The notes: a model not told the origin generated them from the letters alone. DNA of 64,000 bases from an uncultured Agathobacter sp. (GCA_934359755.1 CAKRLV010000001.1:151716-215715); one strand, 5' to 3'; positions 42,501-52,094 are shown, numbered from the stretch's first letter. Numbers and translations are program-made.

Positions 42501-43112
42501 ATGTTTTCGTATATAAAAGGCGAATTGGCTGAAATTAATATAGATCACATTGTGATTGATGTAAATGGTATCGGATATCAGATATTTATTCCTACCAATA
42601 CTTTAAATTATCTTCCATCCATAGGCGAATCTGTTAAAATACATACGTATCTTTATATCAGAGAAGATGCTATGATTTTATATGGTTTTCTCACCAAAGA
42701 TGACCTTGAGATGTTTAAGCTTCTAATCACAGTAAGTGGCATTGGTCCAAAAGGTGGACTTGGTATTTTGTCTACTTTATCATCCGATGATTTAAGATTT
42801 GCTGTATTATCAGGAGATTCTAAAGCAATTTCAAAGGCTCCAGGTATAGGTGCGAAGACAGCCCAGAGAGTTATCCTTGATTTAAAGGATAAAATTTCAC
42901 TTGAAGAGGCATTTGAGCAAAAACTCGAGAACAACAAAAATATTTCTCAATCAGAAAATAATTCTGTTAAAAACGATGCTGTACTTGCACTTACGTCATT
43001 AGGTTATTCATCTACAGAAAGTCTTAAAGCTGTATCTAAAGTCGAGATTACAGAAGATATGGATGTAGAAGCAGTACTAAAGGCATCACTAAAGCATATG
43101 TCATTGTTCTAG
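42501..43112 (+). CDS. ruvA: Holliday junction branch migration protein RuvA
   Basis: Tetrameric DNA-binding subunit that binds Holliday junctions and recruits RuvB. The 203 residues have the OB domain (MFSYIKGELAEINIDHIVID), two HhH motifs (SGIGPKGGLGIL and APGIGAKTAQRVILDLKDK) and the small C-terminal RuvB-binding domain. AGGAGG precedes the ATG; ruvB follows after 42 bases. Confidence 0.96.
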   Translation: MFSYIKGELAEINIDHIVIDVNGIGYQIFIPTNTLNYLPSIGESVKIHTYLYIREDAMILYGFLTKDDLEMFKLLITVSGIGPKGGLGILSTLSSDDLRFAVLSGDSKAISKAPGIGAKTAQRVILDLKDKISLEEAFEQKLENNKNISQSENNSVKNDAVLALTSLGYSSTESLKAVSKVEITEDMDVEAVLKASLKHMSLF

Positions 43113-43154
43113 TAGTTAGGACGCTATGTGATATGTTATATAAATTGAGGTAAT

Positions 43155-44150
43155 ATGGAAAAGAAAATTATAGCGACCACAATTCAGGAAGAGGATCTGA
43201 AAATTGAAAGCAGTCTCAGACCTCAGACATTAGAAGATTATATTGGTCAGGAAAAAATAAAAGACAATCTAAAAATATATATAGAAGCAGCTAAACAAAG
43301 AGGCGAGTCACTAGACCATGTTTTGTTTTATGGTCCACCCGGACTAGGAAAAACAACTCTCGCCGGAATTATAGCCAATGAAATGGGTACCCATGTGAAA
43401 ATCACATCCGGACCCGCAATCGGCAAACCAGGTGAGATGGCCGCAATTTTAAACGGACTTCAGGAAGGTGATATTCTTTTTGTAGATGAAATTCACAGAT
43501 TAAATCGGCAAGTAGAAGAGGTTCTTTATCCAGCTATGGAAGATTATGCTATAGATGTAATGATAGGAAAAGGGGAATCGGCAAGATCAATCCGACTTAA
43601 TCTTCCTAAATTTACGCTTGTAGGTGCAACAACAAGAGCTGGAATGCTTTCTGCCCCGTTACGTGACCGTTTTGGTGTTGTAAATCATATGGAATTTTAT
43701 ACTGTAGATGAACTCAAAAAAATCATCATACAATCAGCTCATGTTCTTAATGTATCTATAGATGATGCTGGTGCTTTTGAAATGGCAAGGCGTTCCCGCG
43801 GAACTCCAAGACTTGCCAATCGACTTCTGAAAAGAGTCCGTGATTTTGCAGAAGTAAAATATGACGGTAATATAACATACGAAGTCGCATCATTTGCTCT
43901 TGATTTACTAGAAGTTGATAAAATGGGACTTGATATGAATGACAGAACTATTATCATGACTATAATTGAGAAATTTGCTGGCGGTCCAGTCGGACTAGAT
44001 ACGCTGGCAGCCTCAATCGGCGAGGATTCAGGTACTATAGAAGATGTATACGAACCATACCTTGTAAAGAATGGTTTTATAAACAGAACTCCTAAGGGAC
44101 GCGTTGCAACAGATTTTGCATATTCCCATTTTGGAATTACGCGTCAGTAA
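43155..44150 (+). CDS. ruvB: Holliday junction branch migration helicase RuvB
   Basis: Hexameric AAA+ motor for branch migration. The 331 residues show SLRPQTLEDYIGQEKIK, Walker A GPPGLGKTTLA, Walker B ILFVDEIHR, sensor GATTRAGMLSAPLRDRFG and the C-terminal winged helix with PKGRVATDFAYSHFG. It is transcribed with ruvA. Confidence 0.97.
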   Translation: MEKKIIATTIQEEDLKIESSLRPQTLEDYIGQEKIKDNLKIYIEAAKQRGESLDHVLFYGPPGLGKTTLAGIIANEMGTHVKITSGPAIGKPGEMAAILNGLQEGDILFVDEIHRLNRQVEEVLYPAMEDYAIDVMIGKGESARSIRLNLPKFTLVGATTRAGMLSAPLRDRFGVVNHMEFYTVDELKKIIIQSAHVLNVSIDDAGAFEMARRSRGTPRLANRLLKRVRDFAEVKYDGNITYEVASFALDLLEVDKMGLDMNDRTIIMTIIEKFAGGPVGLDTLAASIGEDSGTIEDVYEPYLVKNGFINRTPKGRVATDFAYSHFGITRQ

Positions 44151-44154
44151 GGTA

Positions 44155-44183
44155 TTGCCTTTTGTATTTAGTACTTGTATAAT
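44155..44183 (+). promoter_or_regulatory. Promoter of zapA
   Basis: TTGCCT (44155-44160), a 17-base spacer and TATAAT (44178-44183), with CTGGAGG before the ATG. Confidence 0.75.
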
Positions 44184-44221
44184 ATACAATATATTGTGTT
44201 AACAAACTGGAGGAAGCGGAT

Positions 44222-44650
44222 ATGTCTGCAAAAACGAGTGCGGAAGTAGTAATTGATGGAAAAGTATATACACTAAGCGGTTATGAAGGAGAAGAGTACC
44301 TTCAGAAAGTAGCAGCATACATCAACAATAAGATATCAGAGTATGATGCTATAGAAGATTTTAGACATCTTCCACTGAATATGAAAAGTACATATATTCA
44401 ACTTAATATAGCGGATGACTATTTTAAAGCAAAGTCCCATGTTGAGAAATTAGAAAAGGATTTAGAAATTAAAGAAAAAGAAATCTATGATTTAAAGCAT
44501 GACTTAATTTCGAATCAGATTAAAGCTGAATCTGCTGAGGCTTCTATGAAAGAATTAGAGGCAAAAAATAAGGATTTACTTTTGAACAAAGCCAGATTAG
44601 AAGCCACTTTAGAAGATAAGCTCTTAGATGGCAAAACTAAAAAACGATAA
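44222..44650 (+). CDS. zapA: Cell division protein ZapA with coiled-coil extension
   Basis: Cross-links FtsZ protofilaments at the Z-ring. The 142 residues have the ZapA domain (about 5-75) with VVIDGKVYTLSGYEGEEYLQKVAAYIN (shown in part here as VVIDGKVYTLSGYEG) and LNIADDYFKA. A Glu/Lys/Leu-rich coiled coil (about 75-140) makes it longer than minimal ZapA (~85). It precedes U32 and FtsW-type genes, as in many clostridia. A terminator follows. Confidence 0.9.
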   Translation: MSAKTSAEVVIDGKVYTLSGYEGEEYLQKVAAYINNKISEYDAIEDFRHLPLNMKSTYIQLNIADDYFKAKSHVEKLEKDLEIKEKEIYDLKHDLISNQIKAESAEASMKELEAKNKDLLLNKARLEATLEDKLLDGKTKKR

Positions 44651-44654
44651 TTTC

Positions 44655-44679
44655 AAGGGACAGGTATTCTGTCCTTTTT
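44655..44679 (+). terminator. Intrinsic terminator after zapA
   Basis: AAGGGACAG pairs with CTGTCCTTT around GTATT, then a T tract. Confidence 0.85.
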
Positions 44680-44708
44680 TACTTATATAGGAATTTCATA
44701 ACTATTTT

Positions 44709-44743
44709 TGTGATAAACAGTTACGAAAATTCAACATATCACA
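44709..44743 (+). promoter_or_regulatory. Hairpin over the ribosome-binding site of the U32 gene
   Basis: TGTGATA (44709-44715) pairs with TATCACA (44737-44743), whose last base abuts the AGGAG site. The loop holds the 15-base element shared with the proB leader (44716-44730). Confidence 0.45.
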
Positions 44744-44752
44744 GGAGAAAAT

Positions 44753-46960
44753 ATGGACAACTCTATTTTTGAATTATTAGCACCGGCTGGCTCTTTTGAA
44801 ACATTCAAGGCTGTAGTTAACGCTGGCGCAGATGCTGTATATGTCGGCGGAGATATGTTCGGTGCAAGAGCATATGCCAACAACTTTACAGAAGAAGAAC
44901 TGATAAAAGCAATTAAATACGCTCACCTTCGCAATCGAAAAGTGTATCTTACTGTGAATACACTTCTAAAAAATGATGAAATTAAAAACAATCTCATAGA
45001 GTACATAAGACCTTATTATATAAATGGACTTGACGCTGTACTTATTCAGGATTTTGGTGCCCTGAAATTACTACATGAGACTTTTCCTGATTTACCACTC
45101 CATACTAGTACACAGATGACAGTAACCAGTTCATACGGAGTACGCTTTCTGCAGAAATATGGTGTCACACGCGTGGTTATGGCAAGGGAAATGTCTATAT
45201 CCGAAATGAAGCGCATTCACGATGAGACAGGAATCGAGATAGAAGCATTTGTGCATGGGGCGCTTTGTTATTCATATTCCGGTCAATGCTTATTTAGTAG
45301 TATATTAGGCGGACGAAGTGGTAACCGTGGACGATGTGCGCAGCCTTGTCGCCTTTCATATGAAGTATTAAATGAAAATCGAAAAAAAATATCAGATGAC
45401 ACATACATTCTAAGCCTCAAAGATATGTGTGGGTTGGAAAATTTAAAAGAATTACATGACGGTGGCATATATTCCCTGAAAATTGAAGGAAGGATGAAAC
45501 AGACATCCTATGCAGCTGGTGTCGTGTCATACTACAGAAAATATATAGACAGATATATCAAGAAGCACTCAGCTGTATCACTCAGTCCTTCTGATAAAGA
45601 TGATATATATTCACTTGGTAATCGTTGCGGCTTTACATGTGACTACTATATCAGGCATAATTCGTCAGATATGGTTACATACACCAAACCCAATTATTCA
45701 ACTGCAAATGAAGCACTTCATCAGTCAATTATAGACAAGTATGCTTCAAAAGATAATAAACTAAAAATTACAGGCAATGCCTTTTTTTATCAAGGCAGTC
45801 CTTGTATTTTAAGTGTATATTACAATAACTATTGTGCCACAGCAGAGGGAAATATTGTAACAGCTGCTAAAAATGCACCTGCTACATCTGAACAGATTAA
45901 ATCACGTCTATGTAAAACCGGCTATACTGATTTTGAATTTACCTCTTTAGATATAGAACTTGACGACAATATTTTTATTCCTAACGGAGAATTAAACAAA
46001 CTCCGTCGTAAGGCACTAGAAGAGTTGTCCGAACAGATTTTGACAGAGTCATATAGGGATAGTGAATCAATAGACGCAGACGCTGCGAAAACAATTATCG
46101 AAAACAGTACTAATATTTCATCTGTTTATGATAGCAATAAATCTATTTTAAATGTATCAATTGAAAACAGAAATTTACTTGATTTATGTATTGCAAGAGA
46201 AATAATAGACAATATATATATTGATTATGATTCATACGCAAGAGAAAATTTTGCCAAGGATGCTCCAAAAGATATTGCCAAAATTAAGGCAAATAACAAA
46301 TCTGTGTATCTGATTCTTCCTTCCATTATGAGAGCGGACACAATTGATTTTTTTAACAAACAGGAGATAATTGATGCACTTTCTCATTACGACGGCTTTA
46401 TAATCAAAAATTATGAAGAAATACAATACATTAAAGACAATTTTAATAAATCCTTAAGGGACTATGAAATGATTTTAGATTATAATATGTATACATTCAA
46501 TGATATTGCACGGCAGGCTTTTGCAGACAACGGACTTTGTATTGATACTATACCTATAGAGCTTAATAGCAGGGAAATTTCAAAAAGAGCTAATCAAAAT
46601 AGTGAGATGATAATCTATGGTCATTATGTTCTTATGACAACTGCAGGCTGTGTTCATAAAAATATTGACAAATGTGATAAATGCAGACAGGTTACATACT
46701 TAAAAGACAGATATAACAAAGTTTTCCCTGTCAAAAACAAATGCAATGAATGTTACAACATGATATATAATTCAGTACCAACTATGCTTTTTGCAAATAT
46801 TAACAAATTAAAAGCATGCAATATCAACCGCTTCAGATTAAATTTCACAATAGAAAATACCAATACAGCGGCAAAAATACTGGATTTATATGAGAATTAT
46901 CGTCCAGATGGTGTAGACTTTGAATACACTAACGGACATTTCAAAAGAGGAGTGGAGTAG
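44753..46960 (+). CDS. Peptidase U32 family protein (RlhA/TrhP-type, long form)
   Basis: U32 proteins act mainly in rRNA/tRNA hydroxylation despite the peptidase name. The 735 residues include ELLAPAGSFETFKAVVNAG, VHGALCYSYSGQC, SGNRGRCAQPCRLSY (conserved Cys cluster) and a KIEGRMK motif in the first ~420 residues. A C-terminal DUF3656-like part with CDKCRQ and CNECYNM follows. Length matches RlhA-like rather than short U32 proteins; the exact RNA substrate is not decided by sequence. Confidence 0.85.
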   Translation: MDNSIFELLAPAGSFETFKAVVNAGADAVYVGGDMFGARAYANNFTEEELIKAIKYAHLRNRKVYLTVNTLLKNDEIKNNLIEYIRPYYINGLDAVLIQDFGALKLLHETFPDLPLHTSTQMTVTSSYGVRFLQKYGVTRVVMAREMSISEMKRIHDETGIEIEAFVHGALCYSYSGQCLFSSILGGRSGNRGRCAQPCRLSYEVLNENRKKISDDTYILSLKDMCGLENLKELHDGGIYSLKIEGRMKQTSYAAGVVSYYRKYIDRYIKKHSAVSLSPSDKDDIYSLGNRCGFTCDYYIRHNSSDMVTYTKPNYSTANEALHQSIIDKYASKDNKLKITGNAFFYQGSPCILSVYYNNYCATAEGNIVTAAKNAPATSEQIKSRLCKTGYTDFEFTSLDIELDDNIFIPNGELNKLRRKALEELSEQILTESYRDSESIDADAAKTIIENSTNISSVYDSNKSILNVSIENRNLLDLCIAREIIDNIYIDYDSYARENFAKDAPKDIAKIKANNKSVYLILPSIMRADTIDFFNKQEIIDALSHYDGFIIKNYEEIQYIKDNFNKSLRDYEMILDYNMYTFNDIARQAFADNGLCIDTIPIELNSREISKRANQNSEMIIYGHYVLMTTAGCVHKNIDKCDKCRQVTYLKDRYNKVFPVKNKCNECYNMIYNSVPTMLFANINKLKACNINRFRLNFTIENTNTAAKILDLYENYRPDGVDFEYTNGHFKRGVE

Positions 46961-46963
46961 TTA

Positions 46964-48331
46964 ATGACACATTTATTTATCCAAGGTTCTAAATATTTTA
47001 TGATATTTTTGATGCTTCTTTACACATATGAATGTTTTCATATATTCAAGTTCGCAGACAAAAATAAAAAACAAAATCATATTTATGCCTTTCAGCGAAA
47101 AATTATATTTCTAATTCATGCTGATGGATTTCTGGTATTATTTCTTCAGAATCCAGAAAAGCAAATGATTGGATTTTACTTGATGCAATTATTTTTATTT
47201 TTAGCTATGTTTCTTGTATATAGACTCTTTTACAAAAATGCCTCTAACCTTGTCTTAAATAACATGGTTATGCTTTTGACTATAAGTATGATTGAGCTGA
47301 CAAGACTTTCCTTTAATAAAGCATTCCGTCAATTTGTATTTATTCTGGCAGGCTTTGTTATTTCAATTATAATTCCTCTTATCTTAAGAGAGGTATCTAT
47401 ATTCAGAAAATTTACATGGCTGTATGCAGCTGTTGGAATCGTATCGCTTGCTATAGTTATGATTTTTGGTAAATCAACATACGGTGCAAAAATTTCAATA
47501 AGTATCGGAAGTATAAAGATACAGCCATCTGAATTTATTAAAATATTATTTGTATTTTATATAGCTTCAATGCTTTATCTTGATAATTCATTCAAACAGT
47601 TGGTTATCACAAGTATAGTTTCAGCAGTATTTGTCCTTATTCTTGTAGCCTCAAAAGATTTAGGTGGAGCACTCCTGTATTTTTTCACCTATTTGGTTAT
47701 GGTATATGTTGCCACAAGAAAATTGCTAATATTTGTGGGAGGACTAAGCTTTTTGTCCATCGGCGGATTAATTGGATATACGTTGTTTACGCATGTTCAG
47801 ACCAGATTCATGGCCTGGCGTGACCCTCTTTCAGTAATAGATAATCAGGGATACCAGATATGTCAGTCTTTATTTGCCATTGGAACAGGTGGCTGGTCTG
47901 GTCTTGGATTGGGACAGGGACTGCCTAAGAAAATCCCGGTTGTAGAAAATGATTTCATTTTTTCTGCCATCTCTGAAGAAATGGGAGGTGTTTTTGCACT
48001 TTGTATTATTATGGTATGCGTCAGTTGCTTTTTAATGATATTTAATGTTTCGATGCAGATGAAAGATCAATTTTATAAACTTGTAGCTCTTGGACTTGGA
48101 AGCACCTATGCTTTGCAGGTATTTCTCACTATCGGGGGTGTGACTAAATTCATCCCTTCAACTGGTGTAACGCTGCCACTTGTAAGCAATGGTGGAAGTT
48201 CACTTCTTTCTACAATGATCTTATTCGGAATAGTTCAGGCGCTATATATAATGCAGGATAAATCAAAATCTGAGAAAAACACCAATAAAATAAAAGGAGG
48301 TTCTAACGCCGTTGAAAGACAGGAAATCTGA
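46964..48331 (+). CDS. FtsW/RodA/SpoVE (SEDS) peptidoglycan glycosyltransferase
   Basis: Polytopic glycan polymerase using lipid II. The 455 residues (about 10-12 helices) show KIQPSEFIKILFVFY, DLGGALLYFFTYL and the C-terminal PSTGVTLPLVSNGGSSLLS signature. The long N-terminal part with extra helices and the paired downstream transpeptidase fit the RodA/FtsW group found in clostridia. Which of elongation, division or sporulation it serves cannot be said. It begins 4 bases after the U32 gene; its stop overlaps the next gene by 20 bases. Confidence 0.88.
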   Translation: MTHLFIQGSKYFMIFLMLLYTYECFHIFKFADKNKKQNHIYAFQRKIIFLIHADGFLVLFLQNPEKQMIGFYLMQLFLFLAMFLVYRLFYKNASNLVLNNMVMLLTISMIELTRLSFNKAFRQFVFILAGFVISIIIPLILREVSIFRKFTWLYAAVGIVSLAIVMIFGKSTYGAKISISIGSIKIQPSEFIKILFVFYIASMLYLDNSFKQLVITSIVSAVFVLILVASKDLGGALLYFFTYLVMVYVATRKLLIFVGGLSFLSIGGLIGYTLFTHVQTRFMAWRDPLSVIDNQGYQICQSLFAIGTGGWSGLGLGQGLPKKIPVVENDFIFSAISEEMGGVFALCIIMVCVSCFLMIFNVSMQMKDQFYKLVALGLGSTYALQVFLTIGGVTKFIPSTGVTLPLVSNGGSSLLSTMILFGIVQALYIMQDKSKSEKNTNKIKGGSNAVERQEI

Positions 48332-49751
48332 AAAACAAACACGTAAAAAAACTAGCAGGAACCTTGAATTTACTGTAGTTACATATTTTTTCTTTATATT
48401 ATTTCTCGCACTCATGGCATACTTTATCTACTTTCAGGTTGTAAAGAGTGAAGATTTTATTAACAGTCCATATAATTCATTACAGGATTTGTTCTCTAAG
48501 AATGTTATACGAGGAAATATAGTCTCATCAGATGGTTATATACTTGCCAGGACAAATGTTGATAGTAATCAAAACGAAACACGAGAATATCCATATGGAC
48601 GCACTTTTGCACATGCTGTAGGTTACTCTGTAAATGGAAAAGCGGGGCTTGAGAGACAGGCTAATTTTAATCTGCTTCGCTCACATCAATTTTTCCTTGA
48701 GCAGATTTTAAACGACCTCAAAGGCGAGAAAAGCTATGGAGACAACGTCATTACAACCCTGGACTACAACCTTCAAAATGTCGCGTACAAGGCATTAGGG
48801 AAGCATGATGGAGCCGTTATAGCATTTGAACCTTCAACTGGCAAAATACTCACCATGGTATCTAAACCTGATTATGATCCCAATAACATTGCTGCTAACT
48901 GGGAGAAAGTCAACAGTGAGGGCAGTACCGTACTATACAACAGAGCTACCCAGGGACAATATGCACCTGGTTCTGTTTTTAAGATTTTTACTCTTTTAGA
49001 GTATTATAAAGAAAATAATGGACTGGTTGATAATTATTCTTTTGATTGCAACAGTTCATTTACCTATGACGGAACTACTATTCATTGTGCTGGAAATAAA
49101 ACACATGGTACCGAATCACTCAAAGACTCTTTTGCTAACTCGTGTAATTCTTCTTTTGCACAGATAGGACTTGATGTAGACAATGACAAATTAAACGACT
49201 TATGTGATTCGTTATTATTCAATACTAAGCTGCCTGTTTCATTTGAGTATTCCAAAAGTAAATTTTCTCTCAGCAAAAGTGATTCATCATCCATGACAAT
49301 GGAAACCTGTATTGGTCAGGGAAAGACCATGGTTTCCCCACTTCATATGGCCATGATGGCTGGTGCAATATGTAATGATGGAGTGCTTATGACACCTTAT
49401 CTTATTGACCATACCGAAAACCATAAGGGAATCACTGTCAAGACAACAAGTCCAAAAGAATATGGACAGGTTATCTCAAAAAAAGAAAGCCAGTTTCTTG
49501 AAGAATATATGAATGCTGTAGTTACAAGTGGTACAGGAAGTAAGTTAAACGGACAATCATATTCAGCATACGGAAAAACAGGCACAGCACAGGTATCTGA
49601 TTCATCAGATCAGACAAATGCCTGGTTTGTCGGATATGCACGTAAGAATGGCAAGGAAATTGCAATAGCTGTAATAGTTGAAAATTCTGGTGCTGGAAGC
49701 ACATATGCCGTACCAATTGCAAAATCTGTATTTGATACTTATTTTAATTAA
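48312..49751 (+). CDS. Class B penicillin-binding protein (transpeptidase)
   Basis: Cross-links glycan strands made by the adjacent SEDS polymerase. The 479 residues have one transmembrane helix (about 22-42), a short dimerisation region and the transpeptidase domain. Its motifs are Ser221-Val-Phe-Lys224, Ser277-Cys-Asn279 and Lys422-Thr-Gly424. The start is TTG 48312, spaced 10 bases from AAAGGAGG and overlapping the polymerase gene by 20 bases. Size fits PbpA-like monofunctional proteins. Confidence 0.92.
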   Translation: MKDRKSEKQTRKKTSRNLEFTVVTYFFFILFLALMAYFIYFQVVKSEDFINSPYNSLQDLFSKNVIRGNIVSSDGYILARTNVDSNQNETREYPYGRTFAHAVGYSVNGKAGLERQANFNLLRSHQFFLEQILNDLKGEKSYGDNVITTLDYNLQNVAYKALGKHDGAVIAFEPSTGKILTMVSKPDYDPNNIAANWEKVNSEGSTVLYNRATQGQYAPGSVFKIFTLLEYYKENNGLVDNYSFDCNSSFTYDGTTIHCAGNKTHGTESLKDSFANSCNSSFAQIGLDVDNDKLNDLCDSLLFNTKLPVSFEYSKSKFSLSKSDSSSMTMETCIGQGKTMVSPLHMAMMAGAICNDGVLMTPYLIDHTENHKGITVKTTSPKEYGQVISKKESQFLEEYMNAVVTSGTGSKLNGQSYSAYGKTGTAQVSDSSDQTNAWFVGYARKNGKEIAIAVIVENSGAGSTYAVPIAKSVFDTYFN

Positions 49752-49780
49752 TTGCATATACTTCTAAATTAGGGTATACT
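49752..49780 (+). promoter_or_regulatory. Promoter of the NUDIX gene
   Basis: TTGCAT (49752-49757), a 17-base spacer and TATACT (49775-49780). Confidence 0.75.
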
Positions 49781-49817
49781 AATACTAGTTATTGAACCAC
49801 ACTTTGGAGGTATTGCA

Positions 49818-50270
49818 ATGATCGAAGCAACAAGCTGTGGCGGTGTGGTAATTTTTCGTGGTAAGATTTTACTCTTATACAAAAACTATCGTAATAAATA
49901 TGAAGGCTGGGTACTGCCTAAGGGAACCGTTGAAGAGGGCGAAGAATACAAAGATACAGCCATAAGAGAAGTAAAGGAAGAGACAGGCGCCAATGCCACA
50001 ATCATCCAGTATGTCGGAAAGAGCCATTATACTTTTAATGTTCCAGAAGATGTAGTGGAAAAAGATGTTCATTGGTATCTGATGATGGGCGAAAGTTATT
50101 ATAGCAAGCCACAAAGAGAAGAGTATTTTGTAGATTCTGGATTCTACAAGTATCATGAAGCATATCATTTGCTTAAATTTTCAAATGAGAAACAGATATT
50201 AGAAAAGGCATACAATGAATATCTTGATCTTAAAAAGAGCAATCTTTGGGGAACTCATAAATATTACTAA
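49818..50270 (+). CDS. NUDIX hydrolase
   Basis: Hydrolase of nucleoside-diphosphate-linked compounds. The 150 residues carry the Nudix box GTVEEGEEYKDTAIREVKEE with the following TGA, matching Gx5Ex7REUxEExGU. Other identifiable parts are the strand SCGGVVIFRGKILLLY before it and ARF-like HWYLM after it. The substrate (Ap4A, dNTP or NDP-sugar) cannot be assigned. It is monocistronic; the terminator begins at its stop codon. Confidence 0.92.
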   Translation: MIEATSCGGVVIFRGKILLLYKNYRNKYEGWVLPKGTVEEGEEYKDTAIREVKEETGANATIIQYVGKSHYTFNVPEDVVEKDVHWYLMMGESYYSKPQREEYFVDSGFYKYHEAYHLLKFSNEKQILEKAYNEYLDLKKSNLWGTHKYY

Positions 50271-50295
50271 AGCAGTTTTTTAAACTGCTTTTTTG
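50269..50295 (+). terminator. Intrinsic terminator after the NUDIX gene
   Basis: AAAGCAGTTT pairs with AAACTGCTTT around TTT, then TTTTG; the stem starts inside the NUDIX stop codon. Confidence 0.8.
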
Positions 50296-50304
50296 AGGTT
50301 TATT

Positions 50305-50631
50305 ATGAAATGGTATAGTGATTTATACATAAGTGATTCTATTGGTAAAAAAGCAAATAAAATAAAATGGAAAATAAACCATAACGCTGGTACACTTGAT
50401 ACTTATGTGATTGCTTTTCCGTCAAATCCTGATAATCTACTGGATATGATACCTACAACAGATTTATTACAAAAGGCATATCCAAAGGACAATCTGCATA
50501 TAATAGGCCTTGCCAAAGGCTATTATGAGGGGATTGAATTAATACAGCAAATCATTACGGATGCATATGAAGCAACAGGGGATGTTAATATTAAAAAATA
50601 CCTTAAATCTAAAGGACGGGAGACTGAATGA
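50305..50631 (+). CDS. Uncharacterised 108-residue protein
   Basis: I do not recognise this family. It has no signal peptide or membrane segment. It is a mixed alpha/beta cytoplasmic protein starting MKWYSDLYISDSI, with a Lys-rich patch near the N-terminus, GTLDTYVIAFPSNPDNLLDMIP and HIIGLAKGYYEGIELIQQII. A TTGAGG site precedes ATG 50305; the frame is open to 50293. Its stop overlaps the next gene by 4 bases, so it belongs to the DUF2953-gerW operon and may be sporulation-linked (inference). Confidence 0.75.
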   Translation: MKWYSDLYISDSIGKKANKIKWKINHNAGTLDTYVIAFPSNPDNLLDMIPTTDLLQKAYPKDNLHIIGLAKGYYEGIELIQQIITDAYEATGDVNIKKYLKSKGRETE

Positions 50632-51527
50632 TATTTTTATTGATTCTTAAAATAATAGGAATAGTAATTCTGATATGTCTCGGGCTTTTAATATTTTTAT
50701 TATTAACAGTTCTATTTATTCCGATTTGCTATGAAATAAACTTTAAATCTGATGACGACAATATTTCAGTCTTCGCTAAGGGGCATTGGTTATTTAATAT
50801 ATTAGGATTTTCGGGAGGATATACAAAAGAAAAATATCACCTGGCATATAGAATACTCTTTAGAAAACATAGTATAATAGATTCTGACACAGATGATGAA
50901 TCGTTACCTGATTATGATGAAAACAATACAACAAAGGATAGCTCTGCCGACACAGAGGCAGTTAACTACGATATAGTTAATCAGGATGATGTAAATATAG
51001 AATCTGTTAATTTAGATAATGTTAATTCAGATAATGCTAATTCAGATACTGCTAATACCAAAACAATCAACGATTCCAAAATTAAAGCTGAAAATTTTAA
51101 ATCCCGCATTACAAAAATCAAAAAGAAATATCATACCTTTAAAGAATTTTTGAATAAACTCAGACTTATTTTTGATAAAGCAAAGACATTTTTTTCAAAT
51201 GAACAAAATAAAGCAGGACTTAATCGTCTAAAGCAGGAAATAATAAAATTTATAAAAATAGTTTTTCCTAGAAGGATAAAAGCCAATTTAGATTATTCAG
51301 CTGGTTCACCAGATACCACCGCCTTAGCATTAGGTGTAATATCTGTTTTTCCAATAGGATATAAGAATAAATGGAGAGTAATACCTGACTTTGAAACAGA
51401 AAATTTCTATATTCATGGGTACATCCATGCTAAAGGCAGAATATTCGGTTTTCGTCTTATAGGGATTTCAATCAGGATATTATTTGATAAGAATTGTCAG
51501 AAATTGTATAGTTATATAAAGAATTAG
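50628..51527 (+). CDS. DUF2953 (YtfI-type) protein
   Basis: A 299-residue protein beginning with one transmembrane segment (about 5-32). A Ser/Asp/Asn-rich low-complexity stretch (about 95-150, with NSDNANSDTAN-type 15-base DNA repeats) follows, then the DUF2953 core with FPRRIKANLDYSAGSPDTTA and IHGYIHAKGRIFGFRLIG. In Bacillus this family (ytfI) precedes ytfJ/gerW, exactly as here. Function is linked to sporulation/germination by context only. Confidence 0.85.
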   Translation: MIFLLILKIIGIVILICLGLLIFLLLTVLFIPICYEINFKSDDDNISVFAKGHWLFNILGFSGGYTKEKYHLAYRILFRKHSIIDSDTDDESLPDYDENNTTKDSSADTEAVNYDIVNQDDVNIESVNLDNVNSDNANSDTANTKTINDSKIKAENFKSRITKIKKKYHTFKEFLNKLRLIFDKAKTFFSNEQNKAGLNRLKQEIIKFIKIVFPRRIKANLDYSAGSPDTTALALGVISVFPIGYKNKWRVIPDFETENFYIHGYIHAKGRIFGFRLIGISIRILFDKNCQKLYSYIKN

Positions 51528-51541
51528 GAGGAAGGAAAACA

Positions 51542-51925
51542 ATGGCAGAGAACAATTTTAATTCAACAGTCGAATCATTATTCAAAGGGATGGATAGTTT
51601 CATTACCACAAAGACAGTTGTGGGAGATGCAATTAACATTGGAGACACAATCATTTTACCGCTTGTAGATGTATCGTTTGGAGTTGCAGCTGGTGCATTC
51701 ATGCAGGAGAAGAAGAATAACGGTGCTGGTGGTCTTGGTGGTAAAATCCAGCCTAGCGCAGTTTTAGTAATTCAGGATGGACAAACTAAACTTGTCAATA
51801 TCAAAAACCAGGATGGAATGACCAAAATTCTTGATATGGTACCAGATCTTGTAAATAAATTTACATCTGGCAAAGATGATGACGAAGACATATCACTTGA
51901 TGATATTAAAACTGAAAATGAGTAA
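51542..51925 (+). CDS. gerW: GerW/YtfJ-family sporulation protein
   Basis: Spore protein needed for normal germination in Bacillus. The 127 residues show VESLFKGMDSFITTKTVVGD, IILPLVDVSFGVAAGAF and the Gly-rich GAGGLGGKIQPSAVLVIQDG, all YtfJ hallmarks. An acidic tail follows. The AGGAGG site lies 14 bases past the DUF2953 stop. Its presence suggests the organism is (or was) spore-forming. Confidence 0.9.
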   Translation: MAENNFNSTVESLFKGMDSFITTKTVVGDAINIGDTIILPLVDVSFGVAAGAFMQEKKNNGAGGLGGKIQPSAVLVIQDGQTKLVNIKNQDGMTKILDMVPDLVNKFTSGKDDDEDISLDDIKTENE

Positions 51926-51928
51926 TTT

Positions 51929-51961
51929 ATCACATAAGAATATACTTCTTTCCTATGTGAT
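51929..51961 (+). promoter_or_regulatory. Hairpin just after gerW
   Basis: ATCACATA pairs with TATGTGAT around an AT-rich loop, with no T run after it. It may protect the 3' end or be a failed terminator. Confidence 0.4.
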
Positions 51962-51969
51962 ATAAAAAC

Positions 51970-52009
51970 AAAGTGCGTATGAAAACGAAATTTTTCACAC
52001 GCACTTTTA
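51970..52009 (+). terminator. Probable terminator of the DUF2953-gerW operon
   Basis: AAAGTGCGT pairs with ACGCACTTT around a 20-base AT-rich loop, followed by TTA. Confidence 0.65.
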
Positions 52010-52045
52010 CCTATTATATAAAAATATTTCACAATAGACAAAATA

Positions 52046-52071
52046 AAAGACCAGCCAAAAGACTGGTCTTT
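52046..52071 (-). terminator. Intrinsic terminator of rpmB
   Basis: On the - strand AAAGACCAG pairs with CTGGTCTTT, followed by TATTTTGT; it lies just after the rpmB stop. Confidence 0.8.
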
Positions 52072-52094
52072 GTTCATTCAAAATATCCGAACCA

